NCBI GenBank assembly: GCA_002050355.1
Contig: MWYY01000072.1
Coordinates: 1-64,000 of the forward strand
Length of the DNA: 64,000 bases
Reading direction: 5' to 3'
Source of the DNA: Acidobacteria bacterium 28-9
GTDB lineage: Bacteria; Acidobacteriota; Blastocatellia; Pyrinomonadales; Pyrinomonadaceae
Shown piece by piece: positions 21,689 through 29,363 of the stretch (positions within the stretch are counted from its first letter, which is position 1; each line of letters opens with the position of its first letter). The notes below the pieces were generated by a model, which did not search any database, was not told the origin of the DNA, and saw nothing but the letters and a program-made list of their open reading frames with translations. Both the position numbers and the translations under genes were made by a program.

Positions 21689-22201
21689 TCAACCGACTTT
21701 TTTGCGTCTGCTTTTCGGCGCGACTCGCGGTGCGGGCGGCGGAGTATTTTCCAGTTCCGACGCTTCAATCAGCCCGCAGATATGTCCGGGCGCGCGTCCG
21801 ACTTTATCCCATTCTTCGAGCGTCTGCGCCAGTTCTTTTCGATAACGCCGCATTTCCCGCATCCGCTCGTCGAGTTCCGTCAAACGGCGACGAACAATCT
21901 CGCGCACATCGTCGCACGGACTAGCGCCATTTGAAGCGTCCTTGATAATTCGCCCGATTTCATCGAGGGAAAAACCGAGCGTCTGCGCCTTTTTGATAAA
22001 ACTGAGCCGCTCCAGCACGCCTTCGTCGTAAAGCCGATAACCGCTCATCGAACGATGCGGTTTTCCCAACAGCCCGCTTCGCTCGTAAAACCTGAGAGCT
22101 TCGATTCCGATGCCCGACAACTGCGACACTTCGCCGATTTTCAAACTCGAATGCTTCGCAACCGTTTGTTCCGAATAATTTTGTCTTATCGCTGCTCTCA
22201 T
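21689..22201 (-). CDS. MerR-family metal-responsive regulator
   Basis: 170 residues. Winged helix-turn-helix (20-90: LKIGEVSQLSGI, LRFYERSGLL, GYRLYDE), then a dimerisation coiled coil (100-135) and a C-terminal tail ending in a basic stretch. Candidate metal ligands are Cys96 (GASPCDDV) and Cys142 (GHICGLIE). It lies between two promoters with 20-bp spacers (21616-21647 and 22487-22518) that share an operator-like core, so it very probably controls copZ-copA and the Cys-rich gene. Spacing of the cysteines is unlike textbook CueR, so the sensed ion is inferred from context as copper. Confidence 0.88.
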   Translation of the reverse strand: MRAAIRQNYSEQTVAKHSSLKIGEVSQLSGIGIEALRFYERSGLLGKPHRSMSGYRLYDEGVLERLSFIKKAQTLGFSLDEIGRIIKDASNGASPCDDVREIVRRRLTELDERMREMRRYRKELAQTLEEWDKVGRAPGHICGLIEASELENTPPPAPRVAPKSRRKKVG

Positions 22202-22236
22202 TGTTTTCCAATAAAACTATAACTTTTTTGACTTTG

Positions 22237-22272
22237 GTGATAACCGATGCCTTTTACAGTATCGGTTATCAC
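22237..22272. repeat. Perfect 12-bp inverted repeat
   Basis: GTGATAACCGAT (22237-22248) is matched by its exact reverse complement at 22261-22272 around a 12-base loop. It lies between the stop of the Cys-rich gene (22285) and the start of merR (22201). It may be a weak terminator of the small gene or an operator for merR; there is no long T-run on the minus strand. Confidence 0.7.
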
Positions 22273-22284
22273 TTTTGCTGACGT

Positions 22285-22434
22285 TTAGTCAGACACTTTT
22301 TCCATTGTGTGTCCGCAACAGCAGCGTGGCTGTTCCTGCCCTTTGCAAGTCGCCGGCGCGCCTTTTGTAACCGTGATTTCACAGCCGCAGTTTGCGTCCG
22401 GGCAGCGATAAATTTCGCCTTTTTGTAGTGCCAT
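22285..22434 (-). CDS. 49-residue Cys-rich metallothionein-like protein
   Basis: Short gene with a strong ribosome site (AGGAGG, 9 bases before the ATG at 22434). The product begins MALQKGEIYRCP and contains CPDANCGCE, ATCKG and RCCCGH, seven cysteines in all (residues 11, 16, 18, 30, 38, 39, 40). The pattern is that of a small cytosolic metal sponge or metallothionein-like Cys cluster. It is preceded by a MerR-type promoter nearly identical to that of copZ-copA, so induction by copper through the neighbouring MerR is likely. I cannot assign it to a named metallothionein class. Confidence 0.85.
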   Translation of the reverse strand: MALQKGEIYRCPDANCGCEITVTKGAPATCKGQEQPRCCCGHTMEKVSD

Positions 22435-22486
22435 TTGTTATTTTCCTCCTTTTAGATTCGCAACTCGATTTTGAGCTGCAATTATA

Positions 22487-22518
22487 AGGATAAACCCTGT
22501 AGTCATATATAGAGTCAA
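22487..22518 (-). promoter_or_regulatory. MerR-type promoter of the Cys-rich gene
   Basis: Minus strand: -35 TTGACT (22513-22518), 20-bp spacer, -10 TATCCT (22487-22492). The spacer holds TGACTACAGGGTTTA, matching TGACTACGGTGTTTA in the copZ promoter (two differences in 15). The shared core defines a two-member regulon. Confidence 0.78.
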
Positions 22519-22658
22519 GTGTAAATCCAATAATTTTCAAACTCAACCCGAAAAAGTAAATTACGGGGAGCAGATTTTCGGGAAATTATCGAACAATTTT
22601 CAGACGTGATACTTCACCCGAAAATTAGAGCTGGCAGAAACGCGGCGGCAAAAATTTA

Positions 22659-22715
22659 AAAATAGAAAGGCGGGCATCAATCAAAATTATTGATTGATGC
22701 CCGCCTTTCTATTTT
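22659..22715. terminator. Perfect 25-bp hairpin, bidirectional terminator
   Basis: Left arm 22659-22683, 7-base loop, right arm 22691-22715, perfectly complementary, with A-run and T-run at the ends of both arms. It lies downstream of the 22777-23142 gene on the minus strand and can terminate in both directions. A 25-bp perfect stem is longer than most terminators. Confidence 0.75.
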
Positions 22716-22776
22716 CTACTGATAAAGAGTAACGGTTATAAACTACCGTCATCTTCAAACTATTTAATCACCTCAA

Positions 22777-23142
22777 TTAATGGTCGTGATCGTCGTCGTT
22801 GTTTCGGCGACGATTGTTGTAATACGGGTCATAATTGTTGTTGCGCTCGCTGCGCTGATGACGCTTTACCTGCCGACGTTCCTGTTTCTGATGCTGACGT
22901 ATTTCACGGCTGTTGCCGTAATATTCGCGCTCGTGCTTTTGATGATGTTTAAGTTCGCGCTTTTCGTCTTTGCGATGATGTTTGTCGCCGCGTTGGTTTT
23001 GGTTGTAATATCTGTCGTCTTGTTGATTGTAATACGGGTCATAGCTTTGGGCGTTTGCCGTCGCGCTCATTCCGAGCAGCAAAAACGCGCCGAAAATTCC
23101 CGCCATCGCAATGTGTTTCAAAGATTTAATTTTCAAATTCAT
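22777..23142 (-). CDS. Exported His/Arg/Tyr-rich protein
   Basis: 121 residues. Signal peptide with cleavage near ANAQ (residue 32). The mature part is extremely hydrophilic: YDPYYN motifs at both ends, runs of Lys, His, Arg and Gln in the middle (KHHRKDEKRELKHHQKHERE) and a C-terminal NDDDHDH. There is no folded-domain signature. AAGGAG precedes the ATG. The His and Asp clusters could bind metal, in keeping with the neighbourhood, but this is inference; it could also be a low-complexity envelope protein. Confidence 0.7.
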   Translation of the reverse strand: MNLKIKSLKHIAMAGIFGAFLLLGMSATANAQSYDPYYNQQDDRYYNQNQRGDKHHRKDEKRELKHHQKHEREYYGNSREIRQHQKQERRQVKRHQRSERNNNYDPYYNNRRRNNDDDHDH

Positions 23143-23643
23143 AACTAAACTCCTTTGTATTTTTTTGTCTCAAACAAAGACAATCATTTTGAAGTAAATT
23201 TTTCCGGCGAAAACCCCGCGTTTGCTCAATCATAATGACGGATTAAACCGTTTCACGCCGCCTTCTGAAATACAATAGTGGCAAGGGCTATGCCAAACCC
23301 GACTCAGGTTGAAGTCCGCTTTCTGAGTGCTTTTAAAAAGTGAAAAACGGATATAGGATACCAAATCGCGTATTGGTATCCTATATCCGTAAATTTAAGA
23401 CAACGGTTTATTATTCGGTAATTTATGCCAAATTCGGTGAAAACAAATTCATTCCCAAAGTTACCGCGCCGACAAAAGCAAAAGCGTTAAAGTCAAAATA
23501 ATTCTTCTCGTCGTTTGATACTTTTATTATTCGTAGAAATTTAGTAAATTGATTTTTTTATTCATACTGTCGGCTTATGGTTTTAATTTATTGAAAGCAC
23601 GGAAAACTTGCGATGAGCTTTTGGCGCTCGCTCATCAACCGAT
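23143..23643. other. 500-bp intergenic region with a perfect hairpin
   Basis: No gene that I can support. It contains a perfect 18-bp inverted repeat at 23347-23364 and 23373-23390 with an 8-base loop, possibly the terminator of the CBS-protein gene or a transcript end for both sides. The remainder is AT-rich without recognisable elements. Confidence 0.55.
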
Positions 23644-24027
23644 TTACGCCTTACCAATGTGGTGCAGACTGACCGTGCCGCAGCAACTGCCCGCTTTGTT
23701 GACGACCGGCAAACTTGTCGTTTTATGTTTTTCCATTTTCCGCCGCGCTTCTTCCAGAGATTCATCCGCGCCGCAGCAGGCGGAAGCGGGGCGCATAATT
23801 TCCGAAACCGAAACCTCCGAAGCCAGCCGGTCATCAGCCGCCACGCCGCAGCAGACATCGCGCTCGGTAACGACACCGACCAGATTTAGTTTTTGTTTAT
23901 TTTCGACTACTGGCGCGCAGCCGCAGCCGGAATCTCGCATCGCTTTGGCAGCATGCGCCGCCGTGTCCTGCGGCGTGCAGCACAAAGACACTTCGATTGG
24001 TTTCATCACATCACTACAACAACTCAT
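23644..24027 (-). CDS. CBS-pair protein with twelve cysteines
   Basis: 127 residues forming two CBS motifs: MKPIEVSLCCTP..., GVVTERDV and VSEIMRPASACCGADESLEEA..., LPVV. Twelve cysteines occur at 3, 4, 16, 17, 35, 37, 59, 60, 84, 85, 115 and 116, that is five CC pairs plus one CGC placed at loop or strand ends where ordinary CBS proteins have other residues. CBS pairs normally bind adenine nucleotides; here the cysteines suggest thiolate metal binding or sensing. AAGGAG precedes the ATG. It lies at the end of a run of metal genes. The fold is clear, the role is inferred. Confidence 0.85.
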   Translation of the reverse strand: MSCCSDVMKPIEVSLCCTPQDTAAHAAKAMRDSGCGCAPVVENKQKLNLVGVVTERDVCCGVAADDRLASEVSVSEIMRPASACCGADESLEEARRKMEKHKTTSLPVVNKAGSCCGTVSLHHIGKA

Positions 24028-24177
24028 TTTCTTTTTCTCCTTCTGTCTTTGAAATAAAAATTTGAAACCCGATTATTGCGTCCGGTTTTTAATTTCCCTT
24101 GTTCGTAGAATTTGAAAAAGCGGCTCGAAGTTTGGGATTTTTTTAAAATCTGAATTTCAAACCGCTTCGATTTTGTT

Positions 24178-24579
24178 TTACATTGCCATCGAAGTTGATG
24201 AACCTGAAGACATCTGCCGACAACTTTGCGCGCACTTGCGGCAAGCGTCCGCGCAACGCTGCATAAAGTCCGCGCCGTCCGCCATTGATTCGCATTCCGT
24301 AGTGCAAGCGTCGCAAATGTCGGCGCACACGCCGCAAACCTGCGGATGGAAACTCGACATTCTAATCATAAAATCCGCGCTCGTCATACAAATCTGAACG
24401 CATCTCGTCGCGCTCGGCGAAGCCGTCGTCTTGCAGGATTTATTCGCGCAGGCGCGGCGCGAACTCGTCGACGAAATCAGCGCGCATCTCAAGCGTTTGT
24501 CCTGACGCTTGAAATCTAGTTTTTCGGCGACGGCTGCGGCGTGGGCGAAGGCGCGCGGCGCGGCGCGCTCGAATGCCAA
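24178..24579 (-). CDS. Four-helix Csp-like copper-storage protein, N-terminus uncertain
   Basis: The C-terminal 80 residues match the Cys-rich four-helix copper-binding family (DUF326/Csp): RCVQICMTSADFM, VCGVCADICDACTTECE and RCADACRKCAQSCRQM place Cys at the helix positions that load Cu(I). The frame opens at 24579, but this overlaps the 3' end of the 24516-25040 gene, and its first 35 residues are Arg/Ala-rich without family character. Helix 1 looks atypical, so the true start is unclear or the 5' end is damaged. There is no good ribosome site at any candidate start. Role: intracellular Cu(I) buffering. Confidence 0.7.
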   Translation of the reverse strand: MAFERAAPRAFAHAAAVAEKLDFKRQDKRLRCALISSTSSRRACANKSCKTTASPSATRCVQICMTSADFMIRMSSFHPQVCGVCADICDACTTECESMADGADFMQRCADACRKCAQSCRQMSSGSSTSMAM

Positions 24580-25040
24580 TGCACGATTTGCCAGCGTCCG
24601 CCGCGTTTCTCCAAAACGGCAGTGCCGAGTCCGCCGCTGTCAATATGCCGCGCCCCGATGTCGGCGGAAAGCGTGTATTTGAACGTCGCCAATGCTAAGT
24701 TCCCCGAAGTTTTTACCTTTAAATCGGAAAAGGCGTATTTGGTATTCTTAAATTCCTTCAGTTCCGGCGCGAGATGATTATTGCGGTAATCCGTCCAGCC
24801 GTAATTGGCGTGTCCGCTTTCAAAAACCGTCACGTCTTCGCTGTTTGCCCAGATTTTATCGAGTGCCGCCAAATCGCCTTTTTCAACCGCCGCCGCTTCG
24901 CGCGTCAAAACATCCGTCACCGCTTTTACTTCGTCGGTCTGCGCGGAAACGCTCGCGTAAAAATTAAAACCGACGATTGCCGCGATTGCCAAAACCAGCG
25001 CGGAAACTGAAAACGCCCGTAAATTTATCTTTTTTTGCAT
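24516..25040 (-). CDS. Exported SnoaL/DUF4440-like protein
   Basis: 174 residues: signal peptide (to about residue 34, SVSAQTD), then a cone-shaped NTF2/SnoaL-like fold: VTDVLTREAAAVEKGDLAALDKIWA, VTVFESGHANYGW and GRWQIVHWHSSAP, the usual ending of DUF4440 proteins, followed by a Pro-rich tail. AGGAG lies before the ATG. The function of the family is diverse and mostly unassigned. It is placed between the RND operon and the Csp-like gene, so a role in metal stress is possible but not shown. Confidence 0.82.
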   Translation of the reverse strand: MQKKINLRAFSVSALVLAIAAIVGFNFYASVSAQTDEVKAVTDVLTREAAAVEKGDLAALDKIWANSEDVTVFESGHANYGWTDYRNNHLAPELKEFKNTKYAFSDLKVKTSGNLALATFKYTLSADIGARHIDSGGLGTAVLEKRGGRWQIVHWHSSAPRRAPSPTPQPSPKN

Positions 25041-25108
25041 TATTATTTTTCTCCTGTTTACTCAAAATCAAATTTATAAATAAAAAACCAAATCGCTAAA
25101 CGGATTTT

Positions 25109-25339
25109 TTAATCGTCGTTCTGAAATTCCGTAACTGTCGGCGCGTATCGAAACGTATCTCGATTCTCGAAAATGCCGGCGCAGAGCGTAATCGGAATCC
25201 AGCCCCATTTCATTACCTTCATTTCCGGTGCGCGGGTGAACAAATCTTACGCGACGAAAGCGACGGAAACGGCGGTCGGCGCAAACCAAATCCAGAGCGC
25301 GATGTCAATCGAATTTAAGTTTGAAGAAGCCGTTTCCAT
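25109..25339 (-). pseudogene. Broken DUF4396 membrane-protein gene
   Basis: Reading from the ATG at 25339 gives METASSNLNSIDIALWIWF and then an in-frame TAA at codon 31 (25247-25249). The same frame continues with DLFTRAPEMKVMKWGWIPIT, which is the DUF4396 core (normally FVAYDLF...TPEMKVMKWGW). After that, the family sequence is lost and the frame ends at 25109. So there is a nonsense codon (a Tyr codon position) plus a 3' deletion. DUF4396 proteins are membrane proteins that often accompany copper or RND genes. Confidence 0.75.
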
Positions 25340-25353
25340 TTGTTTTTTCTTTC

Positions 25354-27792
25354 TTAATCGATAACCGAGCGGGGCGTTTTTTCGGAAAACGGCGGCACGT
25401 CCGCATCTGCCGGTTTTTCAATTTCATCGGCAGCCCATTCGCCCTCGTCTCCGCTCGCGCCTCTTTCACGCTCGGCGATTATTTTCTCCGCGCTCGGTCT
25501 GCCGAATTTGTAGAAAACGGCGGGCGTGACGATTTGGTCAAGTAAAGTCGAAGTCAAAATTCCGCCGATAACGACGACGGCGAGCGGCTGCAAAATTTCT
25601 TTGCCGGGTTCGCCCGACGCGATTGCCAGCGGAATCAAGGAGAGTCCCGCCGTCAGCGCAGTCATCAAAACCGGCACTAATCTTTCCAAAGAACCGCGAA
25701 TGACCATCGCTTGGGTAAAATCTTCGCCTTCCTCGCGGATTAAATGCTGGTAATGCGAAATCATCATAATCCCGTTGCGCGACGTGATGCCGACAAGCGA
25801 GATAAAGCCGACGAGCGTGGCGATTGAAAACACGCCGCCCGTTAAAAGCAGCGCGATAATCGCTCCGATGAGCGCGAGCGGGATGTTGATCATCACTTGC
25901 AGCGCGAGCCGCCAATCGCCCATCGCTTTTATCAGCAGAAAAAAGATGGCGACGAGCGAGAACGCCGTTAGAATCGAAAGCGTTCTGGTCGAACGCTGCT
26001 GCGCCTCGAACTGCCCGCCGAATTCGACAAAATATCCTTCCGGCAGTTGCACCTGAGCGGCGACGCGCTCGCGCATATCGCCGACCACCGAGCCTAAATC
26101 GCGCCCGGCGACGTTCGACTGGACGACGATGCGGCGTTTCGTGTTTTCCCTGAGAACCTGATTCGGACCCGGCAAGTTTTCGATTGTCGCCACGGCGGAC
26201 ACGGGAATCTGCGTTCCCTGCGGCGTGTCAACCGTTACGTTTCTGAGAGCGTCGAGATTGTTTCTGGCGGCATCGGCAAAACGGACGACGACATCAAAAC
26301 GCCGCTGACCTTCGACGGCTTCCGACACGGTGCGCCCGTTTAACGCCGTCTCTAATGTTTCGGTGATTTCTCCGGCGTTCAAACCATATTGCGCCGCCCG
26401 CGCACGGTCAACATTAAAGCGGACTTGCGGAATAAGAACCTGTTTTTCAATCGCCACGTCGGTCGCGCCTTCGACACCGGCGACGACATTGCGGATTTCT
26501 TCGGCTTTCGAGCGAAGAGTCGCCAAATCGTCGCCGAAAAGTTTAATGGCGATTTGCGCCCGCACGCCCGATTGAAGATGATCAATGCGGTGTGAGATCG
26601 GCTGCCCGACATTGCTCGTGACACCCGGAATGACGGCGAGTTTATCGCGGATGTCGTGCAAAATTTCTTCGCGCTCGCGCTCGCTGTCTTTTTTGAGGTC
26701 AACGTCAATTTCCGTGTAGTGAACGCCTTCGGCGTGTTCGTCGAGTTCGGCGCGTCCGGTTCGGCGTCCCGTCGTCACTACTTCGGGAATTTCCAGAAGG
26801 AGTTTTTCGGCGATTTGTCCGATGCGATTCGACTCAGCCAAACTCGTTCCGGGCTGCGCCTGCACGTTGACGGTCAGCGTGCCTTCGTTAAATTCGGGCA
26901 GAAACGCCGTGCCGACAAAAAACAAAGTCGAAGCGGCGATTAAAAACAACGCGCCCGCCGCAACCATCACCGTCTTCGGATGCGGCAAAGTGAAATGCAG
27001 CAGTTTTTCGTCCCATTTTTTCAAAAAGCGAACAATGAATCCTTCTTTCTCGTCGTGCATCGCCTTCATTTTCGGCAGCAGATACGAAGCTAAAACCGGC
27101 GTAACCGTCAGACTCACGAACAGCGAAGCGACGAGCGCGGTGATATAAGCCAAACCGAGTGGCGCGAGAAGCTGCCCTTCGACTCCGGTCAAGGCAAACA
27201 GCGGAATAAAAACGAGCGCGACGATAATCGTGGCGAAGACGATTGACGAGCGGATTTCTAAAGATGCGTGATAAATAACTTCTAAACTTGGGCGCGGATT
27301 TTCAACCTGCCGGTTTTCGCGCAGGCGGCGAAAGACGTTTTCCACGTCAACAATCGCGTCGTCAACAAGTTCGCCGATAGCGACCGCCAGACCGCCCAAA
27401 GTCATCGTGTTGATTGAAATGCCGAAGGCTTGAAATATCAAAAACGTCACGACGAACGACAGCGGAATCGCCGTCAAGGTAATAAACGTCGTGCGAAAAT
27501 TCAGGAGAAATAAAAACAAAACGATGACGACTAAAATCGCGCCGTCGCGTAGGGCTTCGATGACGTTATCAATCGAGGTTTCGATAAAATTCGCCTGCCG
27601 GAAAAGATTGGCGTTGATTTCGACATCTTCGGGAAAATTGGTTTGCAGTTCCTTTAATGCTTCATCAATTTTGGTCGTCAGTTCGAGCGTCGAAGTGCCG
27701 GGCTGTTTTTGAATGGACATTATCACGGCGGGCGTTCCGTTACTTCCCGCGTCGCCGCGTTTGATACGCGCGCCGAACTCGACATTCGCCAC
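25354..27792 (-). CDS. HME-RND metal efflux pump, C-terminal part of a split gene
   Basis: 812 residues carrying most of the inner-membrane pump: AVAIGELVDDAIVDVENVF (helix 4 proton-relay Asp), HRIDHLQSGVRAQIAIKLFG in the porter domain and GFISLVGITSRNGIMMISHYQ. The N-terminal 260 residues belong to the frame at 27815-29263; the split is caused by a 691-bp tandem duplication. Removing one copy restores a 1072-residue pump, the normal length. The three methionines that carry Cu(I)/Ag(I) in E. coli CusA are here Asn, Tyr and His, so the substrate may be Zn, Co, Cd or another ion. It is the last gene of the long RND operon. Confidence 0.85.
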   Translation of the reverse strand: MANVEFGARIKRGDAGSNGTPAVIMSIQKQPGTSTLELTTKIDEALKELQTNFPEDVEINANLFRQANFIETSIDNVIEALRDGAILVVIVLFLFLLNFRTTFITLTAIPLSFVVTFLIFQAFGISINTMTLGGLAVAIGELVDDAIVDVENVFRRLRENRQVENPRPSLEVIYHASLEIRSSIVFATIIVALVFIPLFALTGVEGQLLAPLGLAYITALVASLFVSLTVTPVLASYLLPKMKAMHDEKEGFIVRFLKKWDEKLLHFTLPHPKTVMVAAGALFLIAASTLFFVGTAFLPEFNEGTLTVNVQAQPGTSLAESNRIGQIAEKLLLEIPEVVTTGRRTGRAELDEHAEGVHYTEIDVDLKKDSEREREEILHDIRDKLAVIPGVTSNVGQPISHRIDHLQSGVRAQIAIKLFGDDLATLRSKAEEIRNVVAGVEGATDVAIEKQVLIPQVRFNVDRARAAQYGLNAGEITETLETALNGRTVSEAVEGQRRFDVVVRFADAARNNLDALRNVTVDTPQGTQIPVSAVATIENLPGPNQVLRENTKRRIVVQSNVAGRDLGSVVGDMRERVAAQVQLPEGYFVEFGGQFEAQQRSTRTLSILTAFSLVAIFFLLIKAMGDWRLALQVMINIPLALIGAIIALLLTGGVFSIATLVGFISLVGITSRNGIMMISHYQHLIREEGEDFTQAMVIRGSLERLVPVLMTALTAGLSLIPLAIASGEPGKEILQPLAVVVIGGILTSTLLDQIVTPAVFYKFGRPSAEKIIAERERGASGDEGEWAADEIEKPADADVPPFSEKTPRSVID

Positions 27793-28615
27793 GTCGCCGA
27801 CTTTGATTGCCGTGTTATTGCGATACGCGACGACGGTTTGTTTGAGTTCTTCGACCGTGTAAAACCGTCCGAGATTTCTGACCAGATATTCCTGCGATTG
27901 TGCATCTATGAAACCGCCCGTCGACGAAGACGATTGACGAGCGGATTTCTAAAGATGCGTGATAAATAACTTCTAAACTTGGGCGCGGATTTTCAACCTG
28001 CCGGTTTTCGCGCAGGCGGCGAAAGACGTTTTCCACGTCAACAATCGCGTCGTCAACAAGTTCGCCGATAGCGACCGCCAGACCGCCCAAAGTCATCGTG
28101 TTGATTGAAATGCCGAAGGCTTGAAATATCAAAAACGTCACGACGAACGACAGCGGAATCGCCGTCAAGGTAATAAACGTCGTGCGAAAATTCAGGAGAA
28201 ATAAAAACAAAACGATGACGACTAAAATCGCGCCGTCGCGTAGGGCTTCGATGACGTTATCAATCGAGGTTTCGATAAAATTCGCCTGCCGGAAAAGATT
28301 GGCGTTGATTTCGACATCTTCGGGAAAATTGGTTTGCAGTTCCTTTAATGCTTCATCAATTTTGGTCGTCAGTTCGAGCGTCGAAGTGCCGGGCTGTTTT
28401 TGAATGGACATTATCACGGCGGGCGTTCCGTTACTTCCCGCGTCGCCGCGTTTGATACGCGCGCCGAACTCGACATTCGCCACGTCGCCGACTTTGATTG
28501 CCGTGTTATTGCGATACGCGACGACGGTTTGTTTGAGTTCTTCGACCGTGTAAAACCGTCCGAGATTTCTGACCAGATATTCCTGCGATTGTGCATCTAT
28601 GAAACCGCCCGTCGA
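27234..28615. repeat. Perfect 691-bp tandem duplication inside the pump gene
   Basis: Copy 1 is 27234-27924 and copy 2 is 27925-28615, head to tail. All stretches compared are identical, including the reverse-strand frames. 691 is not a multiple of three, so the duplication shifts the frame and splits the pump into two reading frames. Only a very short sequence (around CGA) is shared at the junction. It is either a very recent natural duplication or an assembly error. Confidence 0.95.
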
Positions 28616-29263
28616 GTTGGTATTCGATTTTTCGAGCGCGGCGACGACTTGCTCAACCGTCACGCCATATTGCTTTAACTTTTCGGGCGTAACGAGAACC
28701 TGATACTGCTTGACACCGCCGCCGATGTTGATGACCTGAGCGATGCCCGGAATCGTCAAAAGGCGCGGGCGAATCGTCCAATCAGCCAGCGTTCGCACAT
28801 CGAGCGGGTCGGTCTTGCCGGTTTTCGAACGCACGGAAACAAGCAGGATTTCGCCCATAATCGAAGAAATCGGCGCGATAAACGGCGCGGTTCCGGGCGG
28901 AAGCTGTTCACCGGCTTGGGCGAGTTTTTCCGTGACGAGCTGGCGGTTGCGATAAACTTCGCTGCCCCAATCAAACTCGACATAGACGATTGAAAGTCCG
29001 ATGCCGCTCTGCGAGCGGACGCGCTCGACACCTGGCAAGCCGTTCATCGCCGTTTCAATCGGAAACGACACGAGCGTTTCGACTTCTTCCGGCGCGAGAC
29101 CCTCGGCTTCGGTCATAATCGTCACGGTCGGTTTATTGAGGTCGGGCAAAACGTCAACCGGCAGGTTATACGCGACATAACCGCCCCACGCAAGCAAGAG
29201 CGCGGCAATCGCCACGACAATCAGCCGGTTTTGCAGTGACCATTTAATAATTGCATTTAACAT
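27815..29263 (-). CDS. HME-RND metal efflux pump, N-terminal part of a split gene
   Basis: 482 residues beginning MLNAIIKWSLQNRLIVVAIA, the standard first helix, with LPVDVLPDLNKPTVTIMTEA and GLPGVERVRSQSGIGLSIVY. It is correct RND sequence to about residue 450, then runs past the duplication junction into a wrong frame (VDGRFHRCTIAG...) and stops at 27815. The fragment alone cannot make a pump. It would be joined with 25354-27792 if one copy of the 691-bp repeat were absent. It follows the DUF305 gene in the same operon. Confidence 0.88.
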   Translation of the reverse strand: MLNAIIKWSLQNRLIVVAIAALLLAWGGYVAYNLPVDVLPDLNKPTVTIMTEAEGLAPEEVETLVSFPIETAMNGLPGVERVRSQSGIGLSIVYVEFDWGSEVYRNRQLVTEKLAQAGEQLPPGTAPFIAPISSIMGEILLVSVRSKTGKTDPLDVRTLADWTIRPRLLTIPGIAQVINIGGGVKQYQVLVTPEKLKQYGVTVEQVVAALEKSNTNSTGGFIDAQSQEYLVRNLGRFYTVEELKQTVVAYRNNTAIKVGDVANVEFGARIKRGDAGSNGTPAVIMSIQKQPGTSTLELTTKIDEALKELQTNFPEDVEINANLFRQANFIETSIDNVIEALRDGAILVVIVLFLFLLNFRTTFITLTAIPLSFVVTFLIFQAFGISINTMTLGGLAVAIGELVDDAIVDVENVFRRLRENRQVENPRPSLEVIYHASLEIRSSIVFVDGRFHRCTIAGISGQKSRTVLHGRRTQTNRRRVSQ

Positions 29264-29363
29264 TTCTACTTCTTCTTTTTACTAAAACTAATACTTGCGG
29301 AACTCAGTCGGAAAAGCGCAATTCCCGCCAAACGGAGTGATGAAAAGTTTGAATCTTTCAGAC

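Noticed and set aside
25247-25249. Recoding of the in-frame stop in the DUF4396 gene
   Set aside because: The codon is TAA, not TGA, and the family sequence also ends prematurely, so this is ordinary decay.
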